Shown in pieces: positions 1 to 7,834 of a stretch of 64,000 nt of DNA. This DNA comes from Chloroflexi bacterium 54-19 (lineage in GTDB: Bacteria; Chloroflexota; Chloroflexia; Chloroheliales; Chloroheliaceae). Both the position numbers and the translations under genes were made by a program. The notes beneath the pieces were generated by a model. That model was not told where the DNA came from. It saw only the letters and a program-made list of their open reading frames with translations, and searched no databases. Position 1 is the stretch's first letter. Every line of letters starts with the position of its first letter. The stretch spans positions 1 through 64,000 of the forward strand of contig MKTJ01000055.1 of the NCBI GenBank assembly GCA_001898225.1, read 5' to 3'.

Positions 1-254
1 CACATAAGCAGGGCGAAGCCAACTATTAGCAGCAAGGTCACCCCAATCCCGGATACAGCCTGGACCCCGCTGATAATGGAGTCGGAAGCCTGCTTGATTT
101 TGGAAGTGTCGATAGTCTGGGCGAAAGCTGAAGCATGTGAAATGGCGAACATCGCCAGGGCACCTACCAGGTTAAGGCCCAGGGATTTGATTCGCCTTTT
201 GAAGAACCACAACAGCCACTTAATGCGATTTATACCTGGAAATTTAGCTAACAT
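1..254 (-). CDS. VirB2/TrbC-like pilin subunit, partial (3' end outside window)
   Basis: Reading the minus strand from an ATG at 254, an open frame runs off the left edge. A clear Shine-Dalgarno AAGGAGG (around 260-266) sits about 7 nt before the ATG. The product starts with a basic stretch, then a hydrophobic segment ending HASAFAQ (signal-peptide-like cleavage after A-F-A), a short polar stretch DTSKIKQASDSI, and a second hydrophobic helix GVTLLLIVGFALLM. Signal peptide plus small hydrophobic core is the layout of VirB2/TrbC conjugative pilins of type IV secretion systems. The excisionase-like gene at 1974-2231 supports an integrative conjugative element. The family call is by layout only; another small secreted membrane protein is possible. 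Confidence 0.55.
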   Translation of the reverse strand, partial: MLAKFPGINRIKWLLWFFKRRIKSLGLNLVGALAMFAISHASAFAQTIDTSKIKQASDSIISGVQAVSGIGVTLLLIVGFALLM

Positions 255-313
255 CGGAATGCCTCCTTATAAGGGTTGAAAATTGATTTAAAAGCCTGCC
301 ACAGAAACCTTTG

Positions 314-1885
314 TCATTTGTCGCTATACCGGTTATGTATGTGCTGAGAACGTGGGACTACCCCACCGCCTTCGCCGGTTGCAGGTGCCCCTGAAGGAAT
401 AATTACAGCTGGGGTAGTTTGCGCCGAGGTGTCTGCTGTAGATGGCCCACTTCCACTCGATGTCACAGCGGGTGTGTTAGCGCCTGGTGAGGTTGTCATC
501 TGAGCCGCTGGTGTGGAAGAAATTGTATTTTCAGTAGCTGCCATGGTTTGCCACACTGAAGCTGGAACATCTACTGCTGTACCGGTGGGAGTAACTTTGG
601 CCGGGGAATACATTGCCAGGACGGCCCGGTAAGCCAGTTTTTTCTGGACCAGGTAATCATCGCGAGGAGTTACCTGGTTGTTACCGGTCTGATTTGGATC
701 CACGGCCGGTAATGGTTGAGGATAGGTGACGAGGATGGTGAGGATCGCATCTTTAGTAGGAGCCAACACCCAGGCATCTTCTAAAGAGGTGGGGTCCATT
801 TCTCTCTCGGTCTGACCGCTAGCTGAAAAGGGCAGGAAGCGGTAAGTAAAAGCGTTGCCTTTGCGGTCGTAAACAATCACCTCATCATTCTGCTGTACTC
901 GGCGCAATGCACTCAGGTCCTGCTGATTTCCCATAACGAACATGTTGCCGATTTCGCCTGGATAAGCGCCAGAGTGGACCACTTCACCGGGCCGGGGCCA
1001 GGTTACAATGGCCCCTCTGTCATTCTTATTGTCCTGGGTTAAAGCCCGCTCTACCGGTGTATCAAGACCAAGTGCAGGTATTGACAAACGGCTTGGTGCT
1101 AGGAAGGCTCCATGTGGACCATTTAATCCACCCGCACTGCTCGCAGGATTACCTACCTGGCCCTGAACCTTGGCCGGGTCTGGAGTAGGGGTAGCAAATC
1201 CCTCCTGCCCTTCTGGTTGCACGGGGATATTGAGAAAATTAGCTTTCACTGGCTTGTTTAAAACCAATTTGTTAGCCTGACCGACAGCAGTTGGTGCCGG
1301 TGTTGTTATGGGTCGAACGGAACTGGAAGGAGTGGTGGTTAAACTCGGAACAGGAACGGTGGTGCCCAGTTGTCTACCTCCAATTGAACCACCGGAAATC
1401 GTGTAAAGGAGTGGACCGCCGCACCAACCCAGGATTAAAGCTACCCCAACAAGTAGCAACCAGGGCGAGGCCAATATTTTGCCTAGGGTTTTAAATTTCC
1501 CATCAGTATTCTTGTTTAGCCGTTGGTTAGCCATGATTAGTTGAACTAAAGAGGGGGCAGCCCCGCCTTTCGACAGCTCACCCCGGCCAGCCATTTCCTC
1601 ACGCAGCTCACGAATTTTCTTGAAAGAGCTATCCAGGACCGGCACCAATGGGTTTTCTATAAGGGTTTGCTTCAGGTTGCGGTCAACTGTTTTCTGGTCG
1701 TTAGCTGCGACCGATAGCGCGCCCAGGTCAATTTTCATTTGGGAAGTCCCGTCTGGACCAGTTACTGTTATCTGACCAGCCAGCAGCATCTGTCTTTCAG
1801 CTTCGACATTAGCCCGCCGATTTTCTAGTTGTGTAATTTCCTCATCGAAAATTGTTTTTTTATTAGGCGTGCTTGGCGCTGACAT
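314..1885 (-). CDS. Membrane-anchored sortase-fold protein lacking catalytic His and Cys
   Basis: I start at the ATG at 1885 (MSAPSTPNKK), preceded by AGAGAGGA; a longer frame to 1939 has no better site. The 523-residue product has a cytoplasmic coiled/charged part (about 1-135), one membrane helix (about 138-160, SPWLLLVGVALILGW), a Pro/Thr/Ser linker, a sortase-like domain (about 270-440) and a low-complexity Ser/Thr tail. The domain keeps the class D/E sortase order (RLSIPALGLDTPVE, GEIGNMFVMGN, NDEVIVYDRKG, LTILVTYP, YRAVLA). The usual Gly-His is GN and the usual TLxTC cysteine is Tyr, while the late Arg remains. It is therefore probably inactive as a transpeptidase, with a structural or binding role. 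It lies about 60 nt downstream-side of the pilin gene, same strand. Confidence 0.6.
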   Translation of the reverse strand: MSAPSTPNKKTIFDEEITQLENRRANVEAERQMLLAGQITVTGPDGTSQMKIDLGALSVAANDQKTVDRNLKQTLIENPLVPVLDSSFKKIRELREEMAGRGELSKGGAAPSLVQLIMANQRLNKNTDGKFKTLGKILASPWLLLVGVALILGWCGGPLLYTISGGSIGGRQLGTTVPVPSLTTTPSSSVRPITTPAPTAVGQANKLVLNKPVKANFLNIPVQPEGQEGFATPTPDPAKVQGQVGNPASSAGGLNGPHGAFLAPSRLSIPALGLDTPVERALTQDNKNDRGAIVTWPRPGEVVHSGAYPGEIGNMFVMGNQQDLSALRRVQQNDEVIVYDRKGNAFTYRFLPFSASGQTEREMDPTSLEDAWVLAPTKDAILTILVTYPQPLPAVDPNQTGNNQVTPRDDYLVQKKLAYRAVLAMYSPAKVTPTGTAVDVPASVWQTMAATENTISSTPAAQMTTSPGANTPAVTSSGSGPSTADTSAQTTPAVIIPSGAPATGEGGGVVPRSQHIHNRYSDK

Positions 1886-1973
1886 AAATTCCTCTCTTTT
1901 ACTTAAAATTGGCAAAACAAAATAAAGGCTACTCGACAAAGTAGTCGGATAGAATCTTGTTATTTAGAACAGT

Positions 1974-2231
1974 TTAAGGGTTACTTTCAGTAAGACTGTA
2001 ATGCAACTCTTCCATAAGTTTCATTACCGATGCTTTAGAAAACCGTAATCTTTTGTGTTTTAAGATTTTATTTCCCGCAAATTCAAGTGGTTTAAGTTTT
2101 CCTTCACTTGCTAACCTGTATATTGTCCCGCGAGAGACATCCAGCAGCTCCAGTACCTGGGCGGTTGTAAGGTATTCATCGCCATTGGAGCTTGCGAGAA
2201 CTTTATCAGCATTCTGGTTTTTACTAGTCAT
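1974..2231 (-). CDS. Excisionase-type helix-turn-helix DNA-binding protein
   Basis: An 85-residue protein starting MTSKNQ. The upstream in-frame ATG (2300) is rejected because a good minus-strand promoter (2280-2308) lies over it, so transcription would begin inside that longer frame. Residues about 19-75 form a MerR/Xis-type winged HTH: EYLTTAQVLELLDVSRGT followed by IYRLASEGKLKPLEF and a basic wing. Such proteins act as recombination directionality factors or small regulators of integrative elements. It is transcribed towards the sortase-fold and pilin genes and may control them; it is divergent from the XRE gene at 2457. No integrase is in the window, so excisionase versus plain regulator is open. 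Confidence 0.65.
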   Translation of the reverse strand: MTSKNQNADKVLASSNGDEYLTTAQVLELLDVSRGTIYRLASEGKLKPLEFAGNKILKHKRLRFSKASVMKLMEELHYSLTESNP

Positions 2232-2279
2232 AAGCAAAAGCTTAAAAAATTCAAAAGTTGAAAAGTAATTATGTTCCAA

Positions 2280-2308
2280 TATATACCGCACTTGTTTCAT
2301 TTTGTCAA
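2280..2308 (-). promoter_or_regulatory. Sigma70-type promoter for the excisionase-like gene
   Basis: On the minus strand TTGACA (2303-2308) is followed after 17 bp by TATATA (2280-2285). It fixes the start of the HTH gene at 2231 rather than 2300. Confidence 0.6.
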
Positions 2309-2354
2309 TAATTTTGTTTCAAATTTTCCAAAAACCTTGTTATTATTTCCTTTT

Positions 2355-2384
2355 TTGCAAAAATGTATCATCATGCGTTATAAT
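2355..2384 (+). promoter_or_regulatory. Sigma70-type promoter for the XRE/ImmA unit
   Basis: TTGCAA (2355-2360), an 18-bp spacer and a perfect TATAAT (2379-2384), about 70 bp before the ATG at 2457. The region between the two divergent promoters is AT-rich and would suit binding by the XRE protein. Confidence 0.55.
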
Positions 2385-2456
2385 TCCGCCATTATATGGC
2401 GTTACTTGTTTCATTAAATAAACAAATCTAGTAACTAAAGGTAAAGGTCTTTAGTA

Positions 2457-2906
2457 ATGCCTAAAAAAGAAAAGGGTGGAAAATCCCGGGGTGAAGGTCC
2501 AGATGATGAGACGATTGATAGTGAAATCGCTGAGAAGGTTCGATTTCTTCTCAATACTATCAAAAAACCAAACGGCGAGCCTTACAACTATCGTGAGGTA
2601 GAAGAGGGTACACACGGCGAGATCAACTACAGTTGGCTCTGGAAGCTGGCTAACGGCCAGGTCAATAACCCTGGTATTCAGGCTCTCAAAAGCCTGACCA
2701 CTTTTTTTGGCATTACACCTGATTTTTGGTTTAAGGATTTGAAGGAATGGGTAGCCGAACAAACGAGTGTCTCTAATGACGAGCAGGCCGGGAAAGGGGA
2801 AAACCTGGAACGCCTGGCTTTATATGCAAGAGGTTTGAGCGCCGAAGACTTAGAGATAGTAATAAATCTGGTCGAGGCATTTAAAAAACGAAATGAAAAG
2901 CAATGA
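2457..2906 (+). CDS. XRE-family transcriptional regulator
   Basis: A 149-residue protein with an N-terminal charged tail, then an atypical HTH (about 22-100): DSEIAEKVRFLLNTIKKPNG, YNYREVEEGTHGEINYSWLW, KLANGQVNNPGIQALKSLTT, FFGITPDFWF. The pattern HTH, then N-P-G-I-Q-A-L, then FFGI-P-FW is that of XRE regulators found in actinobacteria and relatives beside ImmA/IrrE genes. The C-terminal third is a predicted helical segment. Its end overlaps the next gene by 14 nt, so the two are co-translated. It probably represses its own operon and perhaps the divergent excisionase gene; the metallopeptidase next door is the likely anti-repressor (inference from ImmR/ImmA). Confidence 0.75.
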   Translation: MPKKEKGGKSRGEGPDDETIDSEIAEKVRFLLNTIKKPNGEPYNYREVEEGTHGEINYSWLWKLANGQVNNPGIQALKSLTTFFGITPDFWFKDLKEWVAEQTSVSNDEQAGKGENLERLALYARGLSAEDLEIVINLVEAFKKRNEKQ

Positions 2907-3378
2907 TGTAGTTCATGTAGTAAGCGAGAGACTTAAACTTTTCAAACTGCCCTACGCCCTAACCCTTCCTGATTTAATCAAAAAAGTCGAAACAATATGG
3001 GGACATATAGAAGTTGTTGATGAGGCATTACCGACCACTGTTGCCGGTTGCAGCTTTGCTTCGTCTAATAATGATGGTTTTGTCGTGCTGGTTAATTCTA
3101 ACCGGCAGGGTTATGCTCGGACTTGCGTAATTGTCCACGAGCTTTCCCACATTATCCGAGGGGATGCCAAAAGTCTCAAAAAACTCGAACACCAGAACGT
3201 TATAGCCTCGCTCAATAATGGCATCGTACCAGACGATCTATTGTGCAACCTAGTTTTTACGACTATTAGGAGTCCTGAAATCGAAAAAGAAGTAGGGGTT
3301 TATACGGCCCTTATCCTTGAAAAGATTGTCTCTGAAGAAGAACTTAATTTTATCAACAATACATTGGACTGGTTGTAA
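2893..3378 (+). CDS. ImmA/IrrE-type metallopeptidase
   Basis: A 161-residue protein with a zinc-peptidase motif VIVHELSHIIRGD (HELSH, about residues 82-86). In this family the two His bind zinc and the Glu is catalytic; members such as ImmA of ICEBs1 and IrrE/PprI of Deinococcus cleave a cognate XRE repressor in response to stress. The gene overlaps the XRE gene by 14 nt and is followed 5 nt later by the membrane-protein gene, so all belong to one operon. The cleavage target is inferred to be the product of 2457-2906. Start ATG at 2893 lies inside the upstream gene, consistent with coupling. Confidence 0.75.
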   Translation: MKSNDVVHVVSERLKLFKLPYALTLPDLIKKVETIWGHIEVVDEALPTTVAGCSFASSNNDGFVVLVNSNRQGYARTCVIVHELSHIIRGDAKSLKKLEHQNVIASLNNGIVPDDLLCNLVFTTIRSPEIEKEVGVYTALILEKIVSEEELNFINNTLDWL

Positions 3379-3383
3379 CTAAA

Positions 3384-4580
3384 ATGAGCAAAGATTTAGC
3401 CGCTCTACCAACCGTTATTATTACGCTGAGCTGGGTTCTATTCTTGATTTGGCGAATTATCAAGGTTCCGGACCGGGTTACCAACCGTAGTATCCGTTAC
3501 CTAACCTATATTGGTGTGCTAGTTCCGCTCTGTTTAATTACGGGGATTGTTGGTACCGTCTGGCGCAATAACTGGATTTATTACTGTGCTTCGATAACTA
3601 CCCAGGCTGTTATTTACTGCTTTTTGGCATGGTATTCGCTGAACTTCTACATGAATTCGGCGAAAAGCAATAAATTCTTTGTTCGCCCAATTTCTGCCCT
3701 TGGGTTAGCTTTTACAATGGTCTTTGAGCTTATATGCTTCTCCCTCGCTGGACCTGTTGCGTTTGATACTGTTTCGATGGCTCAACCTCTCGAATTAAAC
3801 CAGTCCCTCTGGCTCATGCTAGGGGTAGCATCCACAATGGTGTACCTGCTGGTCAATTCATTAGTCCTTACCCAGGAACTCAAGATGGGCATGGACCAGG
3901 GTGCCAGCCCTGTTTTTAGATACCGGTGTTTTTCCTTTCTCTTTATTTCGACTCTATACAGCATTTGGGCATCAGTAGCCTTAAGTGGGCTTCTTTTCTA
4001 TTACTTCAGCGGCATCCGAGTTATTGAAGATTTTGCTTCTGCCATCTGTTTCCTTGTCTTGCTTATTCTCGGAGTTATTTACGCGATAGTGCTTATTCTG
4101 GACAAGAAGGCATTTATCATCTATGAATCTAAAATTGAGCCTTTCTTTAACCGCCGTAAAATTAGAAAGCTCCAGTGGCTCTACCAGCACCTGCTGAACC
4201 TTTTTCCCAGCGAAACTTATACCAATCCATTTAATTACGCTGATGTGACCAGGGAAACGTCACCAGGTTGGATGCTAAAAGTTATAGTTCACGAACTTAT
4301 AAATTTTAGAATTCTGGTGCTTTCTACTCATTCTCTTCTGGCCGCTGGTACTCCCCTAGACCTAACTATCAATCCAGAAAAGGAGTTGCCACTTTGGAAC
4401 GACTTCATCGGCACACCCGATAAAATCGAGGTCGCTAAGGCACTTTCCCATAAAATAAGCCCGGTGGCGGTGGCACCGGCCAAGAGTAAGGCAATTAGTA
4501 TCGAACAGGAGACAGCTTTTTTTCTATGGTTGGCGGACCAGCTCAAAAAGAAATTCAAAGGTGAATATGCGGCACACTAA
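3384..4580 (+). CDS. Polytopic membrane protein, MAB_1171c-like putative transporter
   Basis: A 398-residue protein with about seven hydrophobic segments in residues 5-245 (for example VIITLSWVLFLIWRII, LVPLCLITGIVGTVW, FAMVFELICFSLAG-like) and a soluble C-terminal part of about 150 residues that includes a DVTRETSPGWMLKVIVHELI stretch. The order XRE regulator, ImmA/IrrE, polytopic protein of this size is one I associate with actinobacterial MAB_1171c-type putative transporters; the function of that family is not established. It starts 5 nt after the peptidase stop and overlaps the MpaB gene by 20 nt. The hydrophobic residues given are read from the translation; topology was not computed. Confidence 0.5.
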   Translation: MSKDLAALPTVIITLSWVLFLIWRIIKVPDRVTNRSIRYLTYIGVLVPLCLITGIVGTVWRNNWIYYCASITTQAVIYCFLAWYSLNFYMNSAKSNKFFVRPISALGLAFTMVFELICFSLAGPVAFDTVSMAQPLELNQSLWLMLGVASTMVYLLVNSLVLTQELKMGMDQGASPVFRYRCFSFLFISTLYSIWASVALSGLLFYYFSGIRVIEDFASAICFLVLLILGVIYAIVLILDKKAFIIYESKIEPFFNRRKIRKLQWLYQHLLNLFPSETYTNPFNYADVTRETSPGWMLKVIVHELINFRILVLSTHSLLAAGTPLDLTINPEKELPLWNDFIGTPDKIEVAKALSHKISPVAVAPAKSKAISIEQETAFFLWLADQLKKKFKGEYAAH

Positions 4581-5418
4581 ACATAAAGCCCTGCAGGAAG
4601 TTCTTACACTAGACCCCCGGAAGGATTACGAGCGAATCGTTTACCTGCTGGCCTGCTACGAATTTCCTTTTGATGTTGCTCGCTCTGGCGAGATGGCTTT
4701 ATTTCGGACTTTCGCGGTACCTGGTATAGCGAATTTGCTCCACCACACTGGTGAGTTTACTCACCGTACTCAGAAGCGCTACGATGATACTGACCTAATT
4801 CTGAGTACCATATTCGAGAACGGCTTCGATACCAAGGCTGGCCGGACGGCTTTTAGCCGGATGAATAAGATGCACGGCCATTACATCATTCCCAATCATG
4901 AGATGCTCTACGTACTCTCTACCTTCATCTATGTTCCAATACGCTGGATGGAACGCTTCGGCTGGCGGCCGCTGACCGAGCAGGAAAAACTTGGGCTTTT
5001 CTATTATATGAGAGAAGCTGGTCGGCGAATGAACATTAAGGAACTGCCCAACGATTATCATGAGTTCGAACAATTCAGCTTGGATTACGAGCGTGATAAT
5101 TTTGCTTATTCCGGAGCGGCCCACAAAATAGCGGATCTCAACATTGATATGTTCCTGGGGTGGTTTTTGCCGAAATTTTTACGACCACTTGGTAGGCCGT
5201 TTATCTATGCCCTTTTGGACGAACCCATGTTAAAATCTTTCGGCTTTCCTCGACCACCGAAAATTATTGTTGATTTGGTAACTGTAGCTTTAAAGTTACG
5301 TGCTAAGTTAGTCAGTTTCCTTCCAGAACGAAAAAAACCACTTTTGAGAAGTAAGGGCTCAAAAAGAAGCTATCCTCTGGGCCACAAACTTGACGAAGTT
5401 GGTACAAAACTGAGTTGA
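4561..5418 (+). CDS. Oxygenase MpaB family protein (DUF2236-like)
   Basis: A 285-residue protein starting at GTG 4561 (an ATG at 4567 is equally possible), overlapping the membrane-protein gene. The sequence follows the MpaB/DUF2236 layout: RTQKRYDDTDLI, then a segment with FSRMNKMHGHYIIPNHEM, YVLSTFIYVPIRWMERFGWR, and LTEQEKLGLFYYMREAGRRM with IKELP. This family includes heme-dependent oxygenases such as latex-clearing protein, and MpaB, which cleaves a terpenoid chain. The His residues in the GHY and PNHEM segments are candidate ligands. The C-terminal 80 residues include a hydrophobic stretch and a basic tail, suggesting membrane association. As last gene of the unit it may be the effector of the XRE/ImmA-controlled system; substrate unknown. 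Confidence 0.65.
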   Translation: MNMRHTKHKALQEVLTLDPRKDYERIVYLLACYEFPFDVARSGEMALFRTFAVPGIANLLHHTGEFTHRTQKRYDDTDLILSTIFENGFDTKAGRTAFSRMNKMHGHYIIPNHEMLYVLSTFIYVPIRWMERFGWRPLTEQEKLGLFYYMREAGRRMNIKELPNDYHEFEQFSLDYERDNFAYSGAAHKIADLNIDMFLGWFLPKFLRPLGRPFIYALLDEPMLKSFGFPRPPKIIVDLVTVALKLRAKLVSFLPERKKPLLRSKGSKRSYPLGHKLDEVGTKLS

Positions 5419-5555
5419 GATTCAATTTCCCGACTTATTGTTCTAATGTGTGCATCCTAACCCCAAGAGGTAGCGGAAGTGTTTTTGGGGCGTTACTACG
5501 GCCGTATGTGGTTGCTACCGAACCCAAACAACCAAAATTAAAAAAGTTATAAGGT

Positions 5556-5855
5556 TTATTGGTTGCTAGATTGCTGGGCTAATTCCCATGCTTGGGGAAT
5601 AGCTTCTTTAAGCCACCATTTCCAAAATTCCAGCCTCTTCTCTGGGATAAATTCTGGAGCGAAGGTTGTATTTACTAAGTTCAGTACTTTCTGAAAATCA
5701 TTAATCCCCTCGTTCACTTCATCATCAACAATATCCCAGTCAAAACTAATCCCTGAATAGGCACAAACTGCCATTGAAGCGCAATCTACAAATAATCCAA
5801 TAAACATTTCATCAGGGTATCCCTGCAATATGTCATCCTCAATTAATTGCACCAT
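5556..5855 (-). CDS. Hypothetical protein, probably N-terminally truncated; Imm5-like C-terminus possible
   Basis: A 99-residue acidic protein. Its frame stays open upstream of the ATG at 5855 into the end of the IS3 element, which suggests the original 5' part was lost when the element inserted. The C-terminus EKRLEFWKWWLKEAIPQAWE resembles the end of the Imm5 family of polymorphic-toxin immunity proteins, but I cannot confirm this by eye. The ATG overlaps a duplicate of the IS-end sequence TTGCACCA. Whether the remnant is expressed is unknown. Confidence 0.35.
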   Translation of the reverse strand: MVQLIEDDILQGYPDEMFIGLFVDCASMAVCAYSGISFDWDIVDDEVNEGINDFQKVLNLVNTTFAPEFIPEKRLEFWKWWLKEAIPQAWELAQQSSNQ

Positions 5856-5889
5856 CTCAGAACTGAGATTGCACCAGTTTTAAGGAGTG

Positions 5890-6735
5890 CTACAAGGCGA
5901 GTAAACCTGATCGTTTTTCAAAGTTTCCCGGCGAAATATACCCTAACGAAGAGTGTAACCGCTGCCGGTTGTAGAACACTTCCATATACTCGAATATTTC
6001 TGTCTTGGCCTCCTGCCAGCTCTTAAAGAGCTTTCGGTCACAAAGTTCGGCCTTCAAAGTTTCAAAGAAATTTTCAATAACAGCATTATCCCAACAATTT
6101 CCCTTCCGGCTCACCCTCAGTTCAATTCCATAATGAGCTAGAACCCCTCGGTACGACCGGCTGGTATACTGCCACCCAAAGGGTACCCGGCGGTCGCTAT
6201 GATGCAAAAGGCCACTCCCCACTGCAACTTGGCGACGGATCAAGGCCATCCATAGAGCGTCTTCAACCAACCGCTCATCCCGCAATTCACTCATGGCCCA
6301 GCCCACTACTTTACGAGAATATAAGTCTACGAGGGCCGCCAGGTACAGCCAGCCTTGATCGGTCCAAACTCCTGTGATGTCACCGACCCATTTGTGATCT
6401 GGTGCCACAGCGGTAAAACCTCTATTCAAGTGGTTAGGTGCGACTGGCTGGTTGTGGTTGGAGTCGGTCGTAACCACTTTTCGTTTCTTACGTCTCCAGC
6501 ACGACACCAGTTCCTTTTTACGCATCAACCGGGCTACCCTGCGGCGTGAGCAGCTTACGCCTTTAGAGCGTAAAGATGCATTAATGCGAGGGCTACCATA
6601 AGTCTGACGGGACTGTTCAAACACCGTTTCAAGCTGGATAGTAAGTTCTTCATCTTCCTTTTGACGGCAGCTAGGACGGCGTTTGCGCCAGGCATAGTAA
6701 CCGTTTTCGCTCACTTTGAGCACCTCACACAGCAC
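5890..6735 (-). CDS. IS3-family transposase OrfB (DDE integrase domain)
   Basis: 281 residues from the GTG at 6735, but the natural product is probably an OrfAB fusion made by -1 frameshifting at 6819-6825, since this frame is open back to that point. The rve-type core shows D119 (VGDITGVW), D181 (HHSDRR) and E221 (NAVIENFFETLKAE). Compared with the usual HSDRGxQY motif there is an insertion RRVPFGW before QYTS, stretching the D-E spacing beyond the usual 35 residues. That may impair catalysis or be a subgroup trait. The N-terminal part holds the HTH_21-type segment YGSPRINASLRSKG. Confidence 0.9.
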   Translation of the reverse strand: MLCEVLKVSENGYYAWRKRRPSCRQKEDEELTIQLETVFEQSRQTYGSPRINASLRSKGVSCSRRRVARLMRKKELVSCWRRKKRKVVTTDSNHNQPVAPNHLNRGFTAVAPDHKWVGDITGVWTDQGWLYLAALVDLYSRKVVGWAMSELRDERLVEDALWMALIRRQVAVGSGLLHHSDRRVPFGWQYTSRSYRGVLAHYGIELRVSRKGNCWDNAVIENFFETLKAELCDRKLFKSWQEAKTEIFEYMEVFYNRQRLHSSLGYISPGNFEKRSGLLAL

Positions 6736-6779
6736 TCGTGCCGGAAATTGTGAGCGCTCCTGTTCAATAAACTGGTACT

Positions 6780-7166
6780 TTACCTTTGGTCGGGCGGGAG
6801 CCTTGCGATTGCTATGGCTTTTTTTGCCCCGCAGCGGTACTCTGCGAGTAAGATGTCTCGCTCTTGACGAAGTCTTTCATTTTCGGCTCGAAGTTGACGA
6901 AGTTCTTCCTCGACTGGGGTCTGGTGGCCTTTACCCGGGAAAGCCTCTTCGCCCTGCTCAGCAAGTTGGTTGCGCCAGGTGTAAAGGCTACCATCTGAGA
7001 TGCCTAATTCCTGGGCAATTACAGCCCCGCTCTTGCCACTGGTTTCCAAAAGTCGAACGGCTTTTCGCTTGAATTTAGCCGTATATAATTTCTGTGGATA
7101 TTTGCTGCCCCTAAATTTCCTTTCCTGATAAGTATACAATCTTTTTCTCAACTTTGTATACTCCAT
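6780..7166 (-). CDS. IS3-family transposase OrfA (HTH)
   Basis: 128 residues. The core (about 25-90) is the HTH_Tnp_1 domain: YTAKFKRKAVRLLETSGKSG, VIAQELGISDGSLYTWRNQL, then EAFPGKGHQTPVEEELRQLR and a leucine-zipper stretch ENERLRQERDILL, used for multimerisation in this family. Compared with the usual RDILKKA the end reads RDILLAEYRCGAKKA, a short insertion before the slippery site. It ends 44 nt before the first usable OrfB start, but the OrfB frame overlaps it back to the A7 run. Confidence 0.88.
   Translation of the reverse strand: MEYTKLRKRLYTYQERKFRGSKYPQKLYTAKFKRKAVRLLETSGKSGAVIAQELGISDGSLYTWRNQLAEQGEEAFPGKGHQTPVEEELRQLRAENERLRQERDILLAEYRCGAKKAIAIARLPPDQR
6819..6825 (-). promoter_or_regulatory. 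Programmed -1 ribosomal frameshift site of the IS3 element
   Basis: On the coding strand the orfA frame reads GCA AAA AAA GCC. The run of seven A gives an A AAA AAA slippery heptamer, and stepping back one base enters the open orfB frame (K-K-S-H-S-N-R-K). This is the standard position and signal for making the OrfAB transposase in IS3 elements. Confidence 0.7.
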
Positions 7167-7178
7167 GGAAGTGGTGCA

Positions 7179-7566
7179 ACATCAGGTGCAGACGTTTAAG
7201 ATTATCGGTCACCCGAGCTTTGTAATAACCGACGGGCAGGATAATCTGGTAAAGCGCTGGACCGGCGTTGTCGAAGGTGAAGAACTTGAGCGGAGTTTAA
7301 AAACTGCTAGTGGGGTCCGCCTAGGGCATTCAGATGCTGACAGTCTCTGGAAAGGCAAATTCGCTAACCTTACCCTTAAGCAGATGTCTGAGCTGAAAGA
7401 GCAGGGAGGAAAAGAAGTTATTTCAGCGGCTCCTCCTAAGCCTTCTTACAACCAAAACACCAGTTCCACGTATGCCAGTGGTTACTCTCACTTACTTACT
7501 GGTTTTCTGAAACTATTACTACCGAAAATAGTACGATCATCGAATTTTATAAAAATATTAATCTAA
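7179..7566 (+). pseudogene. Thioredoxin-fold protein remnant, 5' end removed at the IS3 insertion
   Basis: Immediately right of the IS3 end, the plus strand reads QVQTFKIIGHPSFVITDGQD followed by NLVKRWTGVVEGEELERSLK. This is the cis-Pro (GHPSFV) and C-terminal half of a thioredoxin/TlpA-like domain. The part with the CxxC motif is missing. After residue about 85 the frame continues into a Ser/Tyr-rich stretch and a short hydrophobic end that do not look like the family. The nominal ATG at 7165 lies inside the IS end, so this is a fragment and not a functional gene. Confidence 0.6.
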
Positions 7567-7834
7567 GCTGGCTGATCAGGAGTATTTATTTTAAGAAATT
7601 ATCAAAATTCTACCAGGTATACCTGTTGATTTACCGGTAACGCCGCAGTTTTTGCAAAGCTTTACCGGGCGATTTCTTTATGTTTAAAGTTGTGAGTGTC
7701 TAAAAAAGTCTTGGGTTGGCTCTAAAAAAGTAGAAATGAAAATTTTAACGGATTGTACAGGCTTCTGGATCTGACCCAGCTCGACTCGATCCAACCCTAT
7801 TTGACCGGGCAAGCGGTATTGAAAGGAAGATAAC

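Larger units (their letters stand above)
5870..7178 (-). mobile_element. IS3-family insertion sequence
   Basis: About 1.3 kb containing orfA and orfB of an IS3-type transposase. The proposed imperfect terminal inverted repeats are TGCACCAgTTttaaGG at the left and, read on the other strand, TGCACCAcTTccatGG at the right. I see no convincing target duplication: the left flank ends gat and the right flank begins aca. Together with truncated unrelated genes on both sides, this suggests a deletion or recombination after insertion. Ends are approximate. Confidence 0.7.

Noticed and set aside
44-63. tRNA or rRNA genes anywhere in the window
   Set aside because: I looked for T-loop GTTCRANYC and CCA-like ends; the few hits (for example near 9165) are inside coding sequence without a cloverleaf.
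76-279. Plus-strand frame of 67 codons
   Set aside because: It is antisense to the VirB2/TrbC-like frame, which has a strong Shine-Dalgarno and signal peptide.
2451-2762. Minus-strand frame of 103 codons
   Set aside because: Antisense to the XRE regulator gene, no family look.
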